Source of the DNA: Parasedimentitalea marina
Lineage (GTDB): Bacteria > Pseudomonadota > Alphaproteobacteria > Rhodobacterales > Rhodobacteraceae
Direction of reading: 5' to 3'
Length of the DNA: 64,000 bases
NCBI RefSeq assembly: GCF_004006175.1
Contig: NZ_CP033219.1
Location: 1,054,001 to 1,118,000 of the forward strand
Made by a program: the position numbers and the translations under genes. Under the pieces are notes generated by a model. It made no database searches. It saw nothing but the letters and a program-made list of their open reading frames with translations, and was not told the DNA's origin. Positions 1 through 9,207 of this stretch are shown piece by piece. Within the stretch, counting starts at the first letter, position 1. The number at the start of each line of letters is the position of its first letter.

Positions 1-846
1 GCCTTTCTGGTGGCCTTTGCCGTCAAGGTGCCGATGGTGCCGCTGCACACCTGGTTGCCGGATGCCCATGTGCAGGCGCCCACAGCGGGCAGTATCATTC
101 TGGCCGGTGTGCTGTTGAAAATGGGCGCCTATGGCTTCCTGCGGTTCTCGTTGCCGATGCTGCCCGATGCCGCGCATTACTTCGCGCCTTTAATGATTGC
201 GCTGTCGGCTGTGGCGATTGTCTATGGCGGCTTTCTGGCGCTGGTGCAGCGCGACATCAAGAAGCTGATTGCCTATTCCAGCGTCAGTCACATGGGGTTT
301 ATCACCCTTGGCCTGTTCACATTCGACACCATGGGCCTGTCTGGCGCGGTGATCCAGATGTTCAACCACGGCATCACCACCGGCGCGCTGTTCCTGTGTG
401 TCGGGTTGATATACGAGCGCACCCACTCACGCGAAATTGCCAGTTACGGCGGGCTGATCAAGGCGGTGCCGCTGTTTGGCATCCTGTTCGCGGGGTTCCT
501 GCTGGCCTCGATGGCGGTGCCGGGCCTGAATGGGTTCATCGGCGAGCTGCTGGTGCTGGCGGCCGCCTTTGGGGTCAGCAGCTGGGCCGGGGCCGCCGGG
601 GTCTTGGGCGCGCTGACCGGTGCTGCCTATCTGCTGGGGGTCTATCGTCAGATGTTGCTGGGACCGACTGCGGCGCCGGGGGATGCAATCCTGTGGGACC
701 TGAACCAACGCGAGCTGATCTGTGCGCTGCCACTGCTGATGTTTGTGGTCTGGTTCGGGCTGTATCCCAAACCGTTTCTCAACATTCTGCAGCCCTCGCT
801 GGACCATCTGATGATTCAGACGACCCTATCAGTGGTGACACCATGA
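1..846 (+). CDS. nuoM: NADH-quinone oxidoreductase subunit M, C-terminal part (start outside window)
   Basis: Last 281 or so residues of NuoM, one of the antiporter-like proton-pumping membrane subunits of complex I. The frame is already open at base 1, so the start lies upstream; whole NuoM proteins are about 500 residues. Seen here are the family segment VPLHTWLPDAHVQAP and the helix with the conserved lysines (DIKKLIAYSSVSHMG), followed by a run of hydrophobic helices to the C terminus. nuoN follows 10 bases after the stop, so the two are surely co-transcribed. The assignment is secure; only the missing N terminus is unknown. Confidence 0.96.
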   Translation, partial: AFLVAFAVKVPMVPLHTWLPDAHVQAPTAGSIILAGVLLKMGAYGFLRFSLPMLPDAAHYFAPLMIALSAVAIVYGGFLALVQRDIKKLIAYSSVSHMGFITLGLFTFDTMGLSGAVIQMFNHGITTGALFLCVGLIYERTHSREIASYGGLIKAVPLFGILFAGFLLASMAVPGLNGFIGELLVLAAAFGVSSWAGAAGVLGALTGAAYLLGVYRQMLLGPTAAPGDAILWDLNQRELICALPLLMFVVWFGLYPKPFLNILQPSLDHLMIQTTLSVVTP

Positions 847-856
847 GGAGGGCAGC

Positions 857-2308
857 ATGGATCTAACACGGATCATGGTTTCGGTGCTGCTGTCTGGCCC
901 TGAAATTATCGTTATTCTCGGCGCCTGTGTTGTATTGATGTTGTCGCTGGTGCCGCGACCGGGGCAGGGCGGGCTGCTTGCCGGGCTTAGTCTGGTGATG
1001 ATCGCATTGGCCGCCGGGATGAGTGCTACATTGGGCCACACCCCACAATCGGGCTATCAGGGAATGTTCGTGGTCGACGGTATCGCGACCTATTTCAAGC
1101 TGCTGCTTTATTTGGGCACAGCGCTGACCGTGCTGATCTCGGGTGGGTATCTGGGGGCCGAAAACACTGACAAGGGCGAATACTACGCGCTGTTGTTGTT
1201 TGCCCTGTGCGGGGCGATGATCATGGTGTCCGGCACCGATTTGCTGATCATCTACATCGGGCTCGAGCTGCAGGCGCTGGCGATCTATGTGCTAGTGGGA
1301 TTCCTGACCACAAATGCCCGCTCGAATGAGGCGGCGTTGAAATATGTCATTCTGGGTGCGTTCTCTTCGGGGCTGCTGCTGTTTGGCCTGTCAATGTTCT
1401 ACGGGCTGACCGGCACCACGCAGCTCAGTGCAATGGCCCTGGCGCTGGGTACGGCAGATGCAGGTGACCCACTTCTGGTGCTGGCAACTCTGTTCTTGCT
1501 GGTGGGCCTGTTGTTCAAGGTCGGCGCGGTGCCGTTTCACATGTGGCTGCCTGACATCTACGAGGGCGCTCCTTCGCCGGTGACCGGTCTTATGTCCACT
1601 GTCGGCAAGGTCGCCGCCTTTGCTGTTGTCCTGCGTTTGCTGTTGCATGACCTCTCGGCGCTGACCCCGATCTGGCACGACATTGTGGTGATTGCGGCAG
1701 TGCTGACCATGGCGGTGGGCAGTTTGGCAGCGCTGGTGCAGACCAACATCAAACGGATGCTGGCCTATTCCTCGATTGCGCATGGTGGCTTTCTGCTGCT
1801 GGGCCTACTGGCGGGCGGCAGCGACGGGCAGGCCAGCGTCATGTTCTATCTGTTGGTGTTTACCTTCATGAACCTGGGTCTGTTTGCGGTGATTGTCTTG
1901 CTGAACCAGGGGGCAGATCGCGGCGAGCCGATCTGGGACTTTAGCGGGCTTGCCAAAACCCATCCCGGACTGGCGCTGATCACTCTGATCTTTCTGCTGT
2001 CGCTGGCCGGTATCCCTCCGACGGGTGGGTTTTTTGCGAAATTTTATGTGCTGGTTGCCTTGGTCGAGACGGGCCAGGTCGCGCTGGCGGTGATTGCGGT
2101 TTTGTTCAGCGCCGTCTCGGCCTGGTTCTACCTGCGTATCATCATGTTGATGTATATGGACGAAACGGCTCATCCAGCACAGGTTCTGGTCGCTCCCGCT
2201 ATGCGTGTGGTTCTTGCTGTGACACTGATCGGCACAGTCCTGACCGGAGGGCTGCCTGCTATGTTCCTGGATGCTGCACAGGCGGCGGCAAGGGCAGGCT
2301 TGGGTTGA
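857..2308 (+). CDS. nuoN: NADH-quinone oxidoreductase subunit N
   Basis: Complete 483-residue NuoN, an antiporter-like membrane subunit of complex I that takes part in proton translocation. The protein is almost wholly hydrophobic, consistent with about 14 transmembrane helices. It carries the family block KVGAVPFHMWLPDIYEGAP and the lysine-containing NIKRMLAYSSIAHGG helix. A GAGG sequence just before the ATG supports the start. It lies 10 bases after nuoM. The next gene is nuoA, not the end of the operon, so the gene order is rotated from the usual A-to-N arrangement. Length is normal for the family. Confidence 0.97.
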   Translation: MDLTRIMVSVLLSGPEIIVILGACVVLMLSLVPRPGQGGLLAGLSLVMIALAAGMSATLGHTPQSGYQGMFVVDGIATYFKLLLYLGTALTVLISGGYLGAENTDKGEYYALLLFALCGAMIMVSGTDLLIIYIGLELQALAIYVLVGFLTTNARSNEAALKYVILGAFSSGLLLFGLSMFYGLTGTTQLSAMALALGTADAGDPLLVLATLFLLVGLLFKVGAVPFHMWLPDIYEGAPSPVTGLMSTVGKVAAFAVVLRLLLHDLSALTPIWHDIVVIAAVLTMAVGSLAALVQTNIKRMLAYSSIAHGGFLLLGLLAGGSDGQASVMFYLLVFTFMNLGLFAVIVLLNQGADRGEPIWDFSGLAKTHPGLALITLIFLLSLAGIPPTGGFFAKFYVLVALVETGQVALAVIAVLFSAVSAWFYLRIIMLMYMDETAHPAQVLVAPAMRVVLAVTLIGTVLTGGLPAMFLDAAQAAARAGLG

Positions 2309-2399
2309 AATTGTCCAGTTCGATTTACGTTATTCACAAGGTCCTGGCGTCACGGTTTTGACCCGACATGCAATAGGACCACAGCAATAAGGATACGAC

Positions 2400-2762
2400 A
2401 TGCCTATTGACTACCTACCGGTGTTTTTGATGGTTGCGGCGATTGTCGCCTTGTCGGCCTTCATCCTGACCCTGTCCCGATTGATCCGCCCAAATAATCC
2501 ATATCCCGAAAAGAACCGCCCCTATGAGTGCGGCGTCGACCACGTGGGCGAGGCCTCGGCTGGGTTATTCAAGGTGCAGTATTTTGTGATCGCCATCCTG
2601 TTTGTGGTCTTCGATGTGGAAACCATGTTCTTGTTTCCCTGGGCTGTTGTGCTGCGCGACATGGGGATGTTTGGTTATATCGAGATGTTCGTCTTCATCG
2701 TGCTGTTGCTGGTGGGGTTTGCCTATGCCTGGATCAAGGGGGCATTGGAATGGGAATCCTAA
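2400..2762 (+). CDS. nuoA: NADH-quinone oxidoreductase subunit A
   Basis: NuoA (120 residues) is a small membrane subunit at the junction of the membrane and peripheral arms of complex I. Three hydrophobic helices are visible. The [15 protein letters not shown] loop and the acidic [11 protein letters not shown] helix are diagnostic for the family. An AAGGAT Shine-Dalgarno sequence precedes the ATG. The 91-base gap after nuoN is the longest in the operon and could hold an internal promoter, though none is clear by eye. The stop codon overlaps nuoB by 13 bases. Confidence 0.96.
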   Translation: MPIDYLPVFLMVAAIVALSAFILTLSRLIRPNNPYPEKNRPYECGVDHVGEASAGLFKVQYFVIAILFVVFDVETMFLFPWAVVLRDMGMFGYIEMFVFIVLLLVGFAYAWIKGALEWES

Positions 2763-3259
2763 GCAATCAATTTCAAGACAACGTCTTTTTCGCCTCTTCA
2801 GATGCCATCATAAACTGGAGCCGCAAGTCGTCGTTATGGCCGCAGACCTTCGGCATTGCCTGCTGTGCGATCGAAATGATTTCGGCCGGTTGTGCGCGCT
2901 ATGATCTGGACCGGTTCGGCGTGGTGTTTCGCCCGTCGCCCCGGCAGTCGGATGTGATGATCGTGGCAGGCACCGTGACCCGAAAAATGGCGCCGATTGT
3001 GCGGCGTCTGTATGATCAGATGGCCGAGCCCCGCTATGTGATCGCTATGGGTACCTGCGCCATTTCCGGTGGGGTCTATAACACTTACGCGGTGGTACAG
3101 GGGGTGGATCATGTGGTGCCCGTCGACATCCATGTCGCCGGCTGTCCACCGCGCCCCGAGGCCCTGTTGCATGGATTTGTACAGCTTCAGGAAAAGATCT
3201 CCGGCACCAAGGTTTTGCGGGCAGAGACCCCGATTGATGCTGCGATGGAACCCTCCTGA
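2750..3259 (+). CDS. nuoB: NADH-quinone oxidoreductase subunit B
   Basis: NuoB (169 residues) holds the terminal [4Fe-4S] cluster N2 that passes electrons to quinone. The ligands are present: adjacent Cys38 and Cys39 in GIACCAIEM, Cys103 in GTCAISGG and Cys132 in AGCPPRPE. The frame stays open further upstream inside nuoA, but the ATG at 2750 gives the usual length and the family-like start MGILSNQF. It overlaps nuoA by 13 bases and its TGA shares a base with the nuoC ATG, so translation is probably coupled. Confidence 0.97.
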   Translation: MGILSNQFQDNVFFASSDAIINWSRKSSLWPQTFGIACCAIEMISAGCARYDLDRFGVVFRPSPRQSDVMIVAGTVTRKMAPIVRRLYDQMAEPRYVIAMGTCAISGGVYNTYAVVQGVDHVVPVDIHVAGCPPRPEALLHGFVQLQEKISGTKVLRAETPIDAAMEPS

Positions 3260-3780
3260 TGGTTGCGAGTGACAGGCCTCTGACGGCGCCCCTGACCACG
3301 GCGGTGCAGCGCTATGGTCAAAGGGTCAGCATTGACCACAGCGCGTCGGATATGACCTGTTTGGTGGTGGCCCCTGAAGATTTGGTTGCTCTGTGCACCC
3401 ATTTACGCGATGACCCGGCGCTGCGGTTTGATTTTTTGTCGGATATCTGCGGTGTAGACATCTTCCCGCAAACGCCACGGTTCATGCTGGTCTATCACCT
3501 GTTCTCGGTGCCGCATAAATGGCGTCTTCGTCTGAAATGCCGCCTTGGTGACCCGCCAAATGCGCCGACGGTGATCCCGGTGTGGCCCACCGCCAACTGG
3601 CACGAGCGCGAGGCCTATGACATGTATGGCATCACCTTTGACGGTCACCCGGATCTGCGGCGGATTTACATGTGGGATGGCTTTGACGGCTACCCGATGC
3701 GCCGGGATTTCCCTCTGCGCGGATATAAGGATGACTACAACCCCTTGGGTGTTACGCGACCGTCAGAGGCAGGCGAATGA
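3259..3780 (+). CDS. nuoC: NADH-quinone oxidoreductase subunit C
   Basis: NuoC (173 residues) is the 30-kDa hydrophilic subunit of the complex I peripheral arm and packs against NuoD. The signature WPTANWHEREAYDMYGI and the C-terminal RRIYMWDGFDGYPMRRDFPL region are both visible. It is a separate gene, not fused to nuoD as in E. coli. It starts with an ATG that shares one base with the nuoB stop and ends in an ATGA overlap with nuoD. Confidence 0.97.
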   Translation: MVASDRPLTAPLTTAVQRYGQRVSIDHSASDMTCLVVAPEDLVALCTHLRDDPALRFDFLSDICGVDIFPQTPRFMLVYHLFSVPHKWRLRLKCRLGDPPNAPTVIPVWPTANWHEREAYDMYGITFDGHPDLRRIYMWDGFDGYPMRRDFPLRGYKDDYNPLGVTRPSEAGE

Positions 3781-4994
3781 CTGAGGCAACTGTCATCAGC
3801 GAGGTCAGTACCGACACCGGCCTGTCGCGCGAAGTGTTGTTGAACCTTGGACCTCAGCACCCCAGCACCCACGGCGTGTTGCGGCTGCTGCTGCAGATGG
3901 ACGGCGAGATCGTCGAGCGGATTGAACCGCACATCGGCTTGCTGCACCGGGGCACCGAAAAGCTGTTTGAAAGCTTTACCTATACCCAGATTTTCCCCCT
4001 GACGGACCGGCTCGACTATCTGTGTCCACCGGCCAACAACCTGGGCTACGCGCTGGCGGTTGAGGGGCTGCTGGGCATCAAGGCACCGGAACGGGCGCAG
4101 TATATCCGGGTGATGATGGCCGAACTGTCGCGTATCTCTGGGCATCTGCTGATCACCGGCGCGCTGCCAATGGATGTGGGGGCGATGACATCGCTGCTCT
4201 ATACCATGCGCGACCGTGAAATGGTCATGGACCTGATGGAGATGATCACCGGGGTGCGTATGCATACCTCGTTTTGCCGCGTCGGTGGGGTGCGCGAAGA
4301 CCTGCCCGAAGGCGCCGAGGCCCGCATACTTGAGTTCTGCGATATCTTCACGGCGCGAATTTCTGACTATGAGACCCTGTTGGAAAACAACCGGATCTTT
4401 CTGGCGCGGGTCGAAAACATCGGCAATATCACCGGCGAAGATGCCATAGCACTAGGCCTTAGCGGCCCTAACTTGCGCGCCTCGGGGGTGGATTGGGATA
4501 TCCGTCGCGATGAGCCTTATGAAATTTACGGGCAGGTCGAATTTGACGTCATCACCCGCAAGGACGGCGATTGTTATGACCGCTGGAAATGTCGGGTGGA
4601 CGAAATGCGCGAAAGCCTGAAGATCATCCGGCAATGCATCGGTCAGATGCCCAAAGGCGACATCCTGATCGACGATCCCAAAATTGCCTTCCCTGTCGAT
4701 AAAGACCTGCTCGCCCATTCTATGGAGACCCACATTCACCATTTCAAACTGTCTGCCGATGGCATCCAGGTCCCCGCGGGTGAGTTCTATGCCGCGACCG
4801 AGGCCCCAAAGGGGGAGCTGGGGTATTATCTGATCTCGGACGGCGGTGAAAAACCGTTTCGCTTAAAAGTGCGCGCGCCGTCCTTTGTGAACCTTCAGGC
4901 GCTGTGCGAACGGACCACCAACATCAAGTATTTGGCAGATGTGATTGCCATGCTCGGCAGTCTGGACCCGGTGATGGGAGAGGTGGACAAATGA
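3777..4994 (+). CDS. nuoD: NADH-quinone oxidoreductase subunit D
   Basis: NuoD (405 residues), the 49-kDa subunit, forms the quinone-reduction cavity with NuoB. The N-terminal NLGPQHPSTHGVLR loop, whose His contacts quinone, is intact, as are the GLLHRGTEKL and the terminal DPVMGEVDK segments. It is about the usual length for a stand-alone NuoD. It overlaps nuoC and nuoE by ATGA at its two ends. It has the sequence features of the respiratory protein and lacks the Cys pairs of a [NiFe] hydrogenase large subunit. Confidence 0.97.
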   Translation: MTEATVISEVSTDTGLSREVLLNLGPQHPSTHGVLRLLLQMDGEIVERIEPHIGLLHRGTEKLFESFTYTQIFPLTDRLDYLCPPANNLGYALAVEGLLGIKAPERAQYIRVMMAELSRISGHLLITGALPMDVGAMTSLLYTMRDREMVMDLMEMITGVRMHTSFCRVGGVREDLPEGAEARILEFCDIFTARISDYETLLENNRIFLARVENIGNITGEDAIALGLSGPNLRASGVDWDIRRDEPYEIYGQVEFDVITRKDGDCYDRWKCRVDEMRESLKIIRQCIGQMPKGDILIDDPKIAFPVDKDLLAHSMETHIHHFKLSADGIQVPAGEFYAATEAPKGELGYYLISDGGEKPFRLKVRAPSFVNLQALCERTTNIKYLADVIAMLGSLDPVMGEVDK

Positions 4995-5503
4995 GCAATG
5001 CCCGCAGTCTGGCCGACATCAAAATCGACCTCGCTCCTGAGGTGCAGACAATCATGGCCCGCTATCCCACCAGCCGCAGCGCCATAATGCCAGTGCTGGA
5101 GCTGGCCCAGCAGAAATATGGCGTTGTCGATGGTGACGTCTATCAAACCGTGGCCGAGTTGCTGGATGTCCCTGAAATCTGGGTGTTTGAGGTGGCCAGC
5201 TTTTATACTCTGTTTGATCGCACTGTGACCGGTCGTCACCATATCCGGCTTTGCACAAACCTGTCGTGCCAGTTGCGCGGGTCGGATGCCTTGTTGATCC
5301 ACCTGCAACGCCGACTGGACGTTGAATCGGGGGGGACAACCCGGGATGGCATCTTTACCCTGTCTGCGGTGGAATGCCTTGGCGCCTGCGAGGTGGCCCC
5401 GGTTTTGATGGTCGACAGGCAGTACATTGGGGATCTGACCGTAGAAAAACTGGATGCGCTGCTGGCATCGCTTGCGGATCAGCCGGCCGAGGAGATGTCA
5501 TGA
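4991..5503 (+). CDS. nuoE: NADH-quinone oxidoreductase subunit E
   Basis: NuoE (170 residues) is the 24-kDa thioredoxin-fold subunit that binds the [2Fe-2S] cluster N1a next to the FMN site. The four ligands are visible: Cys88 and Cys93 (LCTNLSC) and Cys129 and Cys133 (VECLGACE). The ATG at 4991 overlaps the nuoD stop as ATGA and gives the right length; a longer in-frame reading would run back inside nuoD. It ends in another ATGA overlap with nuoF. Confidence 0.97.
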   Translation: MSNARSLADIKIDLAPEVQTIMARYPTSRSAIMPVLELAQQKYGVVDGDVYQTVAELLDVPEIWVFEVASFYTLFDRTVTGRHHIRLCTNLSCQLRGSDALLIHLQRRLDVESGGTTRDGIFTLSAVECLGACEVAPVLMVDRQYIGDLTVEKLDALLASLADQPAEEMS

Positions 5504-6759
5504 GCGAGCTGGTTCTGCTGAAAAACATCCATGATCCAAACGCGCACCAGATCGCGACCTATGAGGGTTCGGGCGGTTATCAGGGGCTGCGCCTTGCCCT
5601 GCGAGACTTTTCCCCAGACGAGGTGATCGACGAGGTGAAATCGGCAAATCTGCGTGGTCGCGGTGGGGCTGGATTTCCAACCGGGCTCAAATGGGGCTTT
5701 GTGCCCAAGGACAGCCCGTTGCCACGCTATCTGTGCTGTAACGCGGACGAGGGTGAGCCGGGCACTTTCAAGGACCGCATCCTGATGGAGCGTGACCCGC
5801 ACCAGCTGATCGAAGGCATGGTGATCGCCGCATATGCCATCGGTTGCCGGACGGCTTATCTGTATATTCGCGGTGAATACCAACTGTCGATCGACCACTG
5901 TCAGCAAGCCATTGATGAGGCCCATGCGCGCGGCTATCTGGGGCCAGATATTCTGGGCAGTGGCCATGGGCTGGACATTCACATCCACAAAGGGGCCGGG
6001 GCCTATATCTGCGGCGAAGAAACCGCGCTGCTGGAATCCATCGAGGGGCGGCGCGGGCAGCCCAAGCTGAAGCCACCGTTCCCGGCGGTGGCGGGTCTCT
6101 ATGAATGCCCAACTGTGGTCAATAACGTCGAAACGCTGGCCTGCCTGCCGCATCTGTTTCGTCGTGGCAGTGAATGGTTCGCCGCAATCGGCCCAGACCA
6201 TTCACCGGGGCCGAAACTGTTTGGGCTTAGTGGGCAAGTCAAACGACCCGGCGTCTATGAAATGCCTATGGGCCTGTCTCTGGGCGAGCTGCTGGAAGAA
6301 CACGGCGGCGGCGCGCTGAACGGCCAGTTCAAGGCCGCGATCCCCGGCGGGGTCTCGGCGCCGATGTTTCCCCGCAGCGAATTTGACGTAAAAATGGACT
6401 TTGGCTCGCTGGCGGCGGCGGGCAGCATGTTGGGTTCGGCAGGAGTGATCGGTCTGGACGAAACCGCCTCGATCCCAGTGGTGGCACGGCGCATCACCGA
6501 GTTTTTCAGCCACGAAAGCTGTGGCAAATGCACCCCTTGCCGCGAAGGGCTGACCTGGGCTGCGAAGATCCTGCGCCGGATCGAAGCCGGACAGGGGCAG
6601 CCGGGCGATGTGGAACAGCTGGAAATGCTGTGCGGCGGGATTTTCGGCAATTCGTTTTGCGCGCTGGGCGACGGGGCAGCCTGGGCGCTGGGCGCTACAG
6701 TAAAACATTTCCGGCCTGAATTCGACGCCTTGATTCCAGCACAGGCCCAAGCAGGCTGA
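5500..6759 (+). CDS. nuoF: NADH-quinone oxidoreductase subunit F (NADH- and FMN-binding)
   Basis: NuoF (419 residues), the 51-kDa subunit, oxidises NADH through FMN. The glycine-rich nucleotide loop GRGGAGFPTG is at residues 53-62 and the FMN-binding NADEGEPGT at 81-89. The [4Fe-4S] N3 ligands are Cys341, Cys344 and Cys347 (SCGKCTPCREG) with Cys387. The start at 5500 overlaps the nuoE stop by ATGA; a longer frame upstream is only nuoE read in another frame. nuoG follows 14 bases later behind an AGGAG sequence. Confidence 0.97.
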   Translation: MSELVLLKNIHDPNAHQIATYEGSGGYQGLRLALRDFSPDEVIDEVKSANLRGRGGAGFPTGLKWGFVPKDSPLPRYLCCNADEGEPGTFKDRILMERDPHQLIEGMVIAAYAIGCRTAYLYIRGEYQLSIDHCQQAIDEAHARGYLGPDILGSGHGLDIHIHKGAGAYICGEETALLESIEGRRGQPKLKPPFPAVAGLYECPTVVNNVETLACLPHLFRRGSEWFAAIGPDHSPGPKLFGLSGQVKRPGVYEMPMGLSLGELLEEHGGGALNGQFKAAIPGGVSAPMFPRSEFDVKMDFGSLAAAGSMLGSAGVIGLDETASIPVVARRITEFFSHESCGKCTPCREGLTWAAKILRRIEAGQGQPGDVEQLEMLCGGIFGNSFCALGDGAAWALGATVKHFRPEFDALIPAQAQAG

Positions 6760-6773
6760 AAGGAGCCCCGACG

Positions 6774-9197
6774 ATGGTAAGCTGCACATTTGATGGTCAA
6801 ACACTTGAGGTGGACCCGGGCACAACCATCCTGACGGCCGCCCGCATGACAGGGGTCGAAATTCCGACGTTTTGCTATCATGAGCGGCTGTCCTTGTCGG
6901 CCTCATGCCGCATGTGCCTGGTCGAGGTCGAAGGCCGCAACAAGCTTGAACCGGCCTGCGCCACAGTCATCGCCCCCGACATGGTGATCCACAGCCAATC
7001 TGCTCGGGTCGTCTCTACCCGCCAGGATATGTTGGAAATGCTGCTGGCCAATCATCCCCTGGATTGTCCGGTCTGTGACAAGGGGGGCGAATGCGAGTTG
7101 CAAGATACCGTGTTTGACTACGGCAAAGGCAGTTCGCGATTACGCGACGACAAACGGGTGTTTCGCAAAGATGACATCGAGCTGAACGCGGTGATCGTGT
7201 TCAACGCCAACCGCTGCATTCAGTGCCAGCGATGTGTCCGGGTCTGCGAGGAGGTCGTCGGGGACGTGGCGCTGGGCACTGCTGAACGGGGGCTGGACAG
7301 TGAAATCACCGGAGTCGGCAACAGCCTGAAAGACTGTAGCCATTGTGGCAATTGTATCGAGGTCTGCCCGGTTGGCGCGCTGATGAGCGTCCCTTACCGC
7401 TATAAAGCGCGGCCCTGGGACCTGGTGAAAACCGAAACGATTTGCGGCATGTGCGGCACTGGCTGTTCCATGTCAGTGGAATTCAGCGAAGGCCGTTTCA
7501 AACGGGTCAAAAGCGACCCGGAAACCGGCCTCAACGGGGAACTGCTCTGTGCCAAGGGTCGGTTTGGGTTTGATGCCATCGACGGCGGCAAGCGGATCGA
7601 ACAGCCGATGATCCGCAAGAACGGCGTGTTGAAACCGGTCAGCTGGGGCGAGGCGATCGAGTGTATCGCCAGTACAGCCCGCGATATCAAAACTCGAAAA
7701 ACCCGCATTCAGGGCTCTATTTCTGCGCGCCAGACAACCGAGACCGGCTTTGTGTTTCAACAGCTCATGCGACAGGTTTTTGGCACGCAGGATATCCGCT
7801 CCAGCACCCGGTTTGGCGGCTTGGACACGCCAGATGCGGTCACTGCTTTGGCGCAGGTGATGACGGGGGGTATGCAGCGTAAACCGTTGCAGTCATTGCT
7901 GGAGGCGGATTGCATTTTTCTGTTGGGGTCCAACATTACCGACGAAAATCCGGTCTCTGGTTACCTGCTCCGCTCTGCCATGAGCGATCCCAACAAGCGG
8001 TTGATCATCTCTTCGTCCAGACCCTGTGGCCTGGATCCTCTTGCCGCGGCCACGCTGCGTCTGCTGCCCGGGGAAGAGGCCGGTCTGCTGTCGGATTTGA
8101 TCCGGGAGGACCCGCAGATTTCGGATAGCGCGGCGGGTGCATTCACCCATAAGGCCCGTAGCATTCTGACCGAGGCACAAGACATTGCACTTCTGATCGG
8201 CACTGAGTTCTTGCGCTCCTCCAAGGCCGAGGCGTGCCTGAGATGGATTGAGCAGCTTGTCGACCATTTTGGTGCACAGGGCAAAGCCGTCAGATTGCAG
8301 TTCTTGTTCGACAGGCCAAACCAACTGGGTCTTTGGGACATCGGCTGCCTGGCAGGGGCCGCGCCGGGATGGCAAGCCATTCATACGACCCCGCCAGATC
8401 CCGATGCGCACGTTGATCTGCATTACGTGCTTGGCGCTGACCCTATGTCCCAGGATACGCAAACCAGTTCTTCGTTCTTGGTGTTTCACGGCTCGCACTA
8501 TAATCATACGGCAAAGCTGGCAGATGTGGTGTTGCCTGCGGCGTCTTATGGTGAAGAAGCCGGGCATTTTACCAACCATGAGGGACGGGTGCAGGCGCTG
8601 CGGTCCGTCCGATCACCTGACCAGAATCTGGTTCCCACCCGGGAGGTTTTTAATCAAATTTCCCAGGCTATGGGGCAGGGGGCATTGCCCGTTGCAGCAG
8701 ATCAGGTCCGCAATAAAATCACCGCCGAATACACTGGGTTTGGCCAGTTTGATCAGCCCGCAGATCACGGCGGCAATGATTTGGCCTACAATTGGCCAAA
8801 GACTCATTCGCCGCTGGCCCCTCTCGACCATCTCCCGCAGCCCCCCCCGGCGACAGAGCGCCGCCGCTTTTTGGTAACTGGTGATAGCCTGTTCCAGTCT
8901 GGTCAGCTGGCTGCCCGGTCCTCGGTTTTGTCGTCATTGGACGATGGGCCATATGTGGAAATGAACCCGGGGTCGGGGTCCGACAGGGCCTTTGAGGGGA
9001 TGATGGTCACGATTTTCTCGGCTGGGGGAAACTTTACTGCGCCGCTCAGGATCAACCGCAGTTTCGACGAGCAGATCGTTTTTATCCCCGAACGGTTTTT
9101 GATGGAACACGGTAAAAGAAATCTGGCCTGTGTTGAGTATCCAAGGACTGTGGATGTGGTCTTATCCGGTCGAAGAGATCCGTCAAAATATGGGTAA
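6774..9197 (+). CDS. nuoG: NADH-quinone oxidoreductase subunit G, long form with N7-cluster ligands
   Basis: NuoG (807 residues), the 75-kDa iron-sulfur subunit. N1b ligands are Cys34, 45, 48 and 62; the N5 site has His94 and Cys98, 101 and 107; N4 ligands include Cys148, 151, 154 (with 158), plus the CSHCGNCIEVCP block near 188-198. A further C-x2-C-x3-C-x27-C set (Cys224, 227, 231, 259) matches the N7 cluster site known from E. coli and Thermus. The rest is a molybdopterin-oxidoreductase-like domain. The mitochondrial/Paracoccus-type NuoG is shorter and usually lacks N7, so this copy resembles the E. coli type. It is the last gene of the operon in the window and ends 10 bases from a convergent gene. 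Confidence 0.95.
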   Translation: MVSCTFDGQTLEVDPGTTILTAARMTGVEIPTFCYHERLSLSASCRMCLVEVEGRNKLEPACATVIAPDMVIHSQSARVVSTRQDMLEMLLANHPLDCPVCDKGGECELQDTVFDYGKGSSRLRDDKRVFRKDDIELNAVIVFNANRCIQCQRCVRVCEEVVGDVALGTAERGLDSEITGVGNSLKDCSHCGNCIEVCPVGALMSVPYRYKARPWDLVKTETICGMCGTGCSMSVEFSEGRFKRVKSDPETGLNGELLCAKGRFGFDAIDGGKRIEQPMIRKNGVLKPVSWGEAIECIASTARDIKTRKTRIQGSISARQTTETGFVFQQLMRQVFGTQDIRSSTRFGGLDTPDAVTALAQVMTGGMQRKPLQSLLEADCIFLLGSNITDENPVSGYLLRSAMSDPNKRLIISSSRPCGLDPLAAATLRLLPGEEAGLLSDLIREDPQISDSAAGAFTHKARSILTEAQDIALLIGTEFLRSSKAEACLRWIEQLVDHFGAQGKAVRLQFLFDRPNQLGLWDIGCLAGAAPGWQAIHTTPPDPDAHVDLHYVLGADPMSQDTQTSSSFLVFHGSHYNHTAKLADVVLPAASYGEEAGHFTNHEGRVQALRSVRSPDQNLVPTREVFNQISQAMGQGALPVAADQVRNKITAEYTGFGQFDQPADHGGNDLAYNWPKTHSPLAPLDHLPQPPPATERRRFLVTGDSLFQSGQLAARSSVLSSLDDGPYVEMNPGSGSDRAFEGMMVTIFSAGGNFTAPLRINRSFDEQIVFIPERFLMEHGKRNLACVEYPRTVDVVLSGRRDPSKYG

Positions 9198-9207
9198 TGC
9201 CAGTGGC

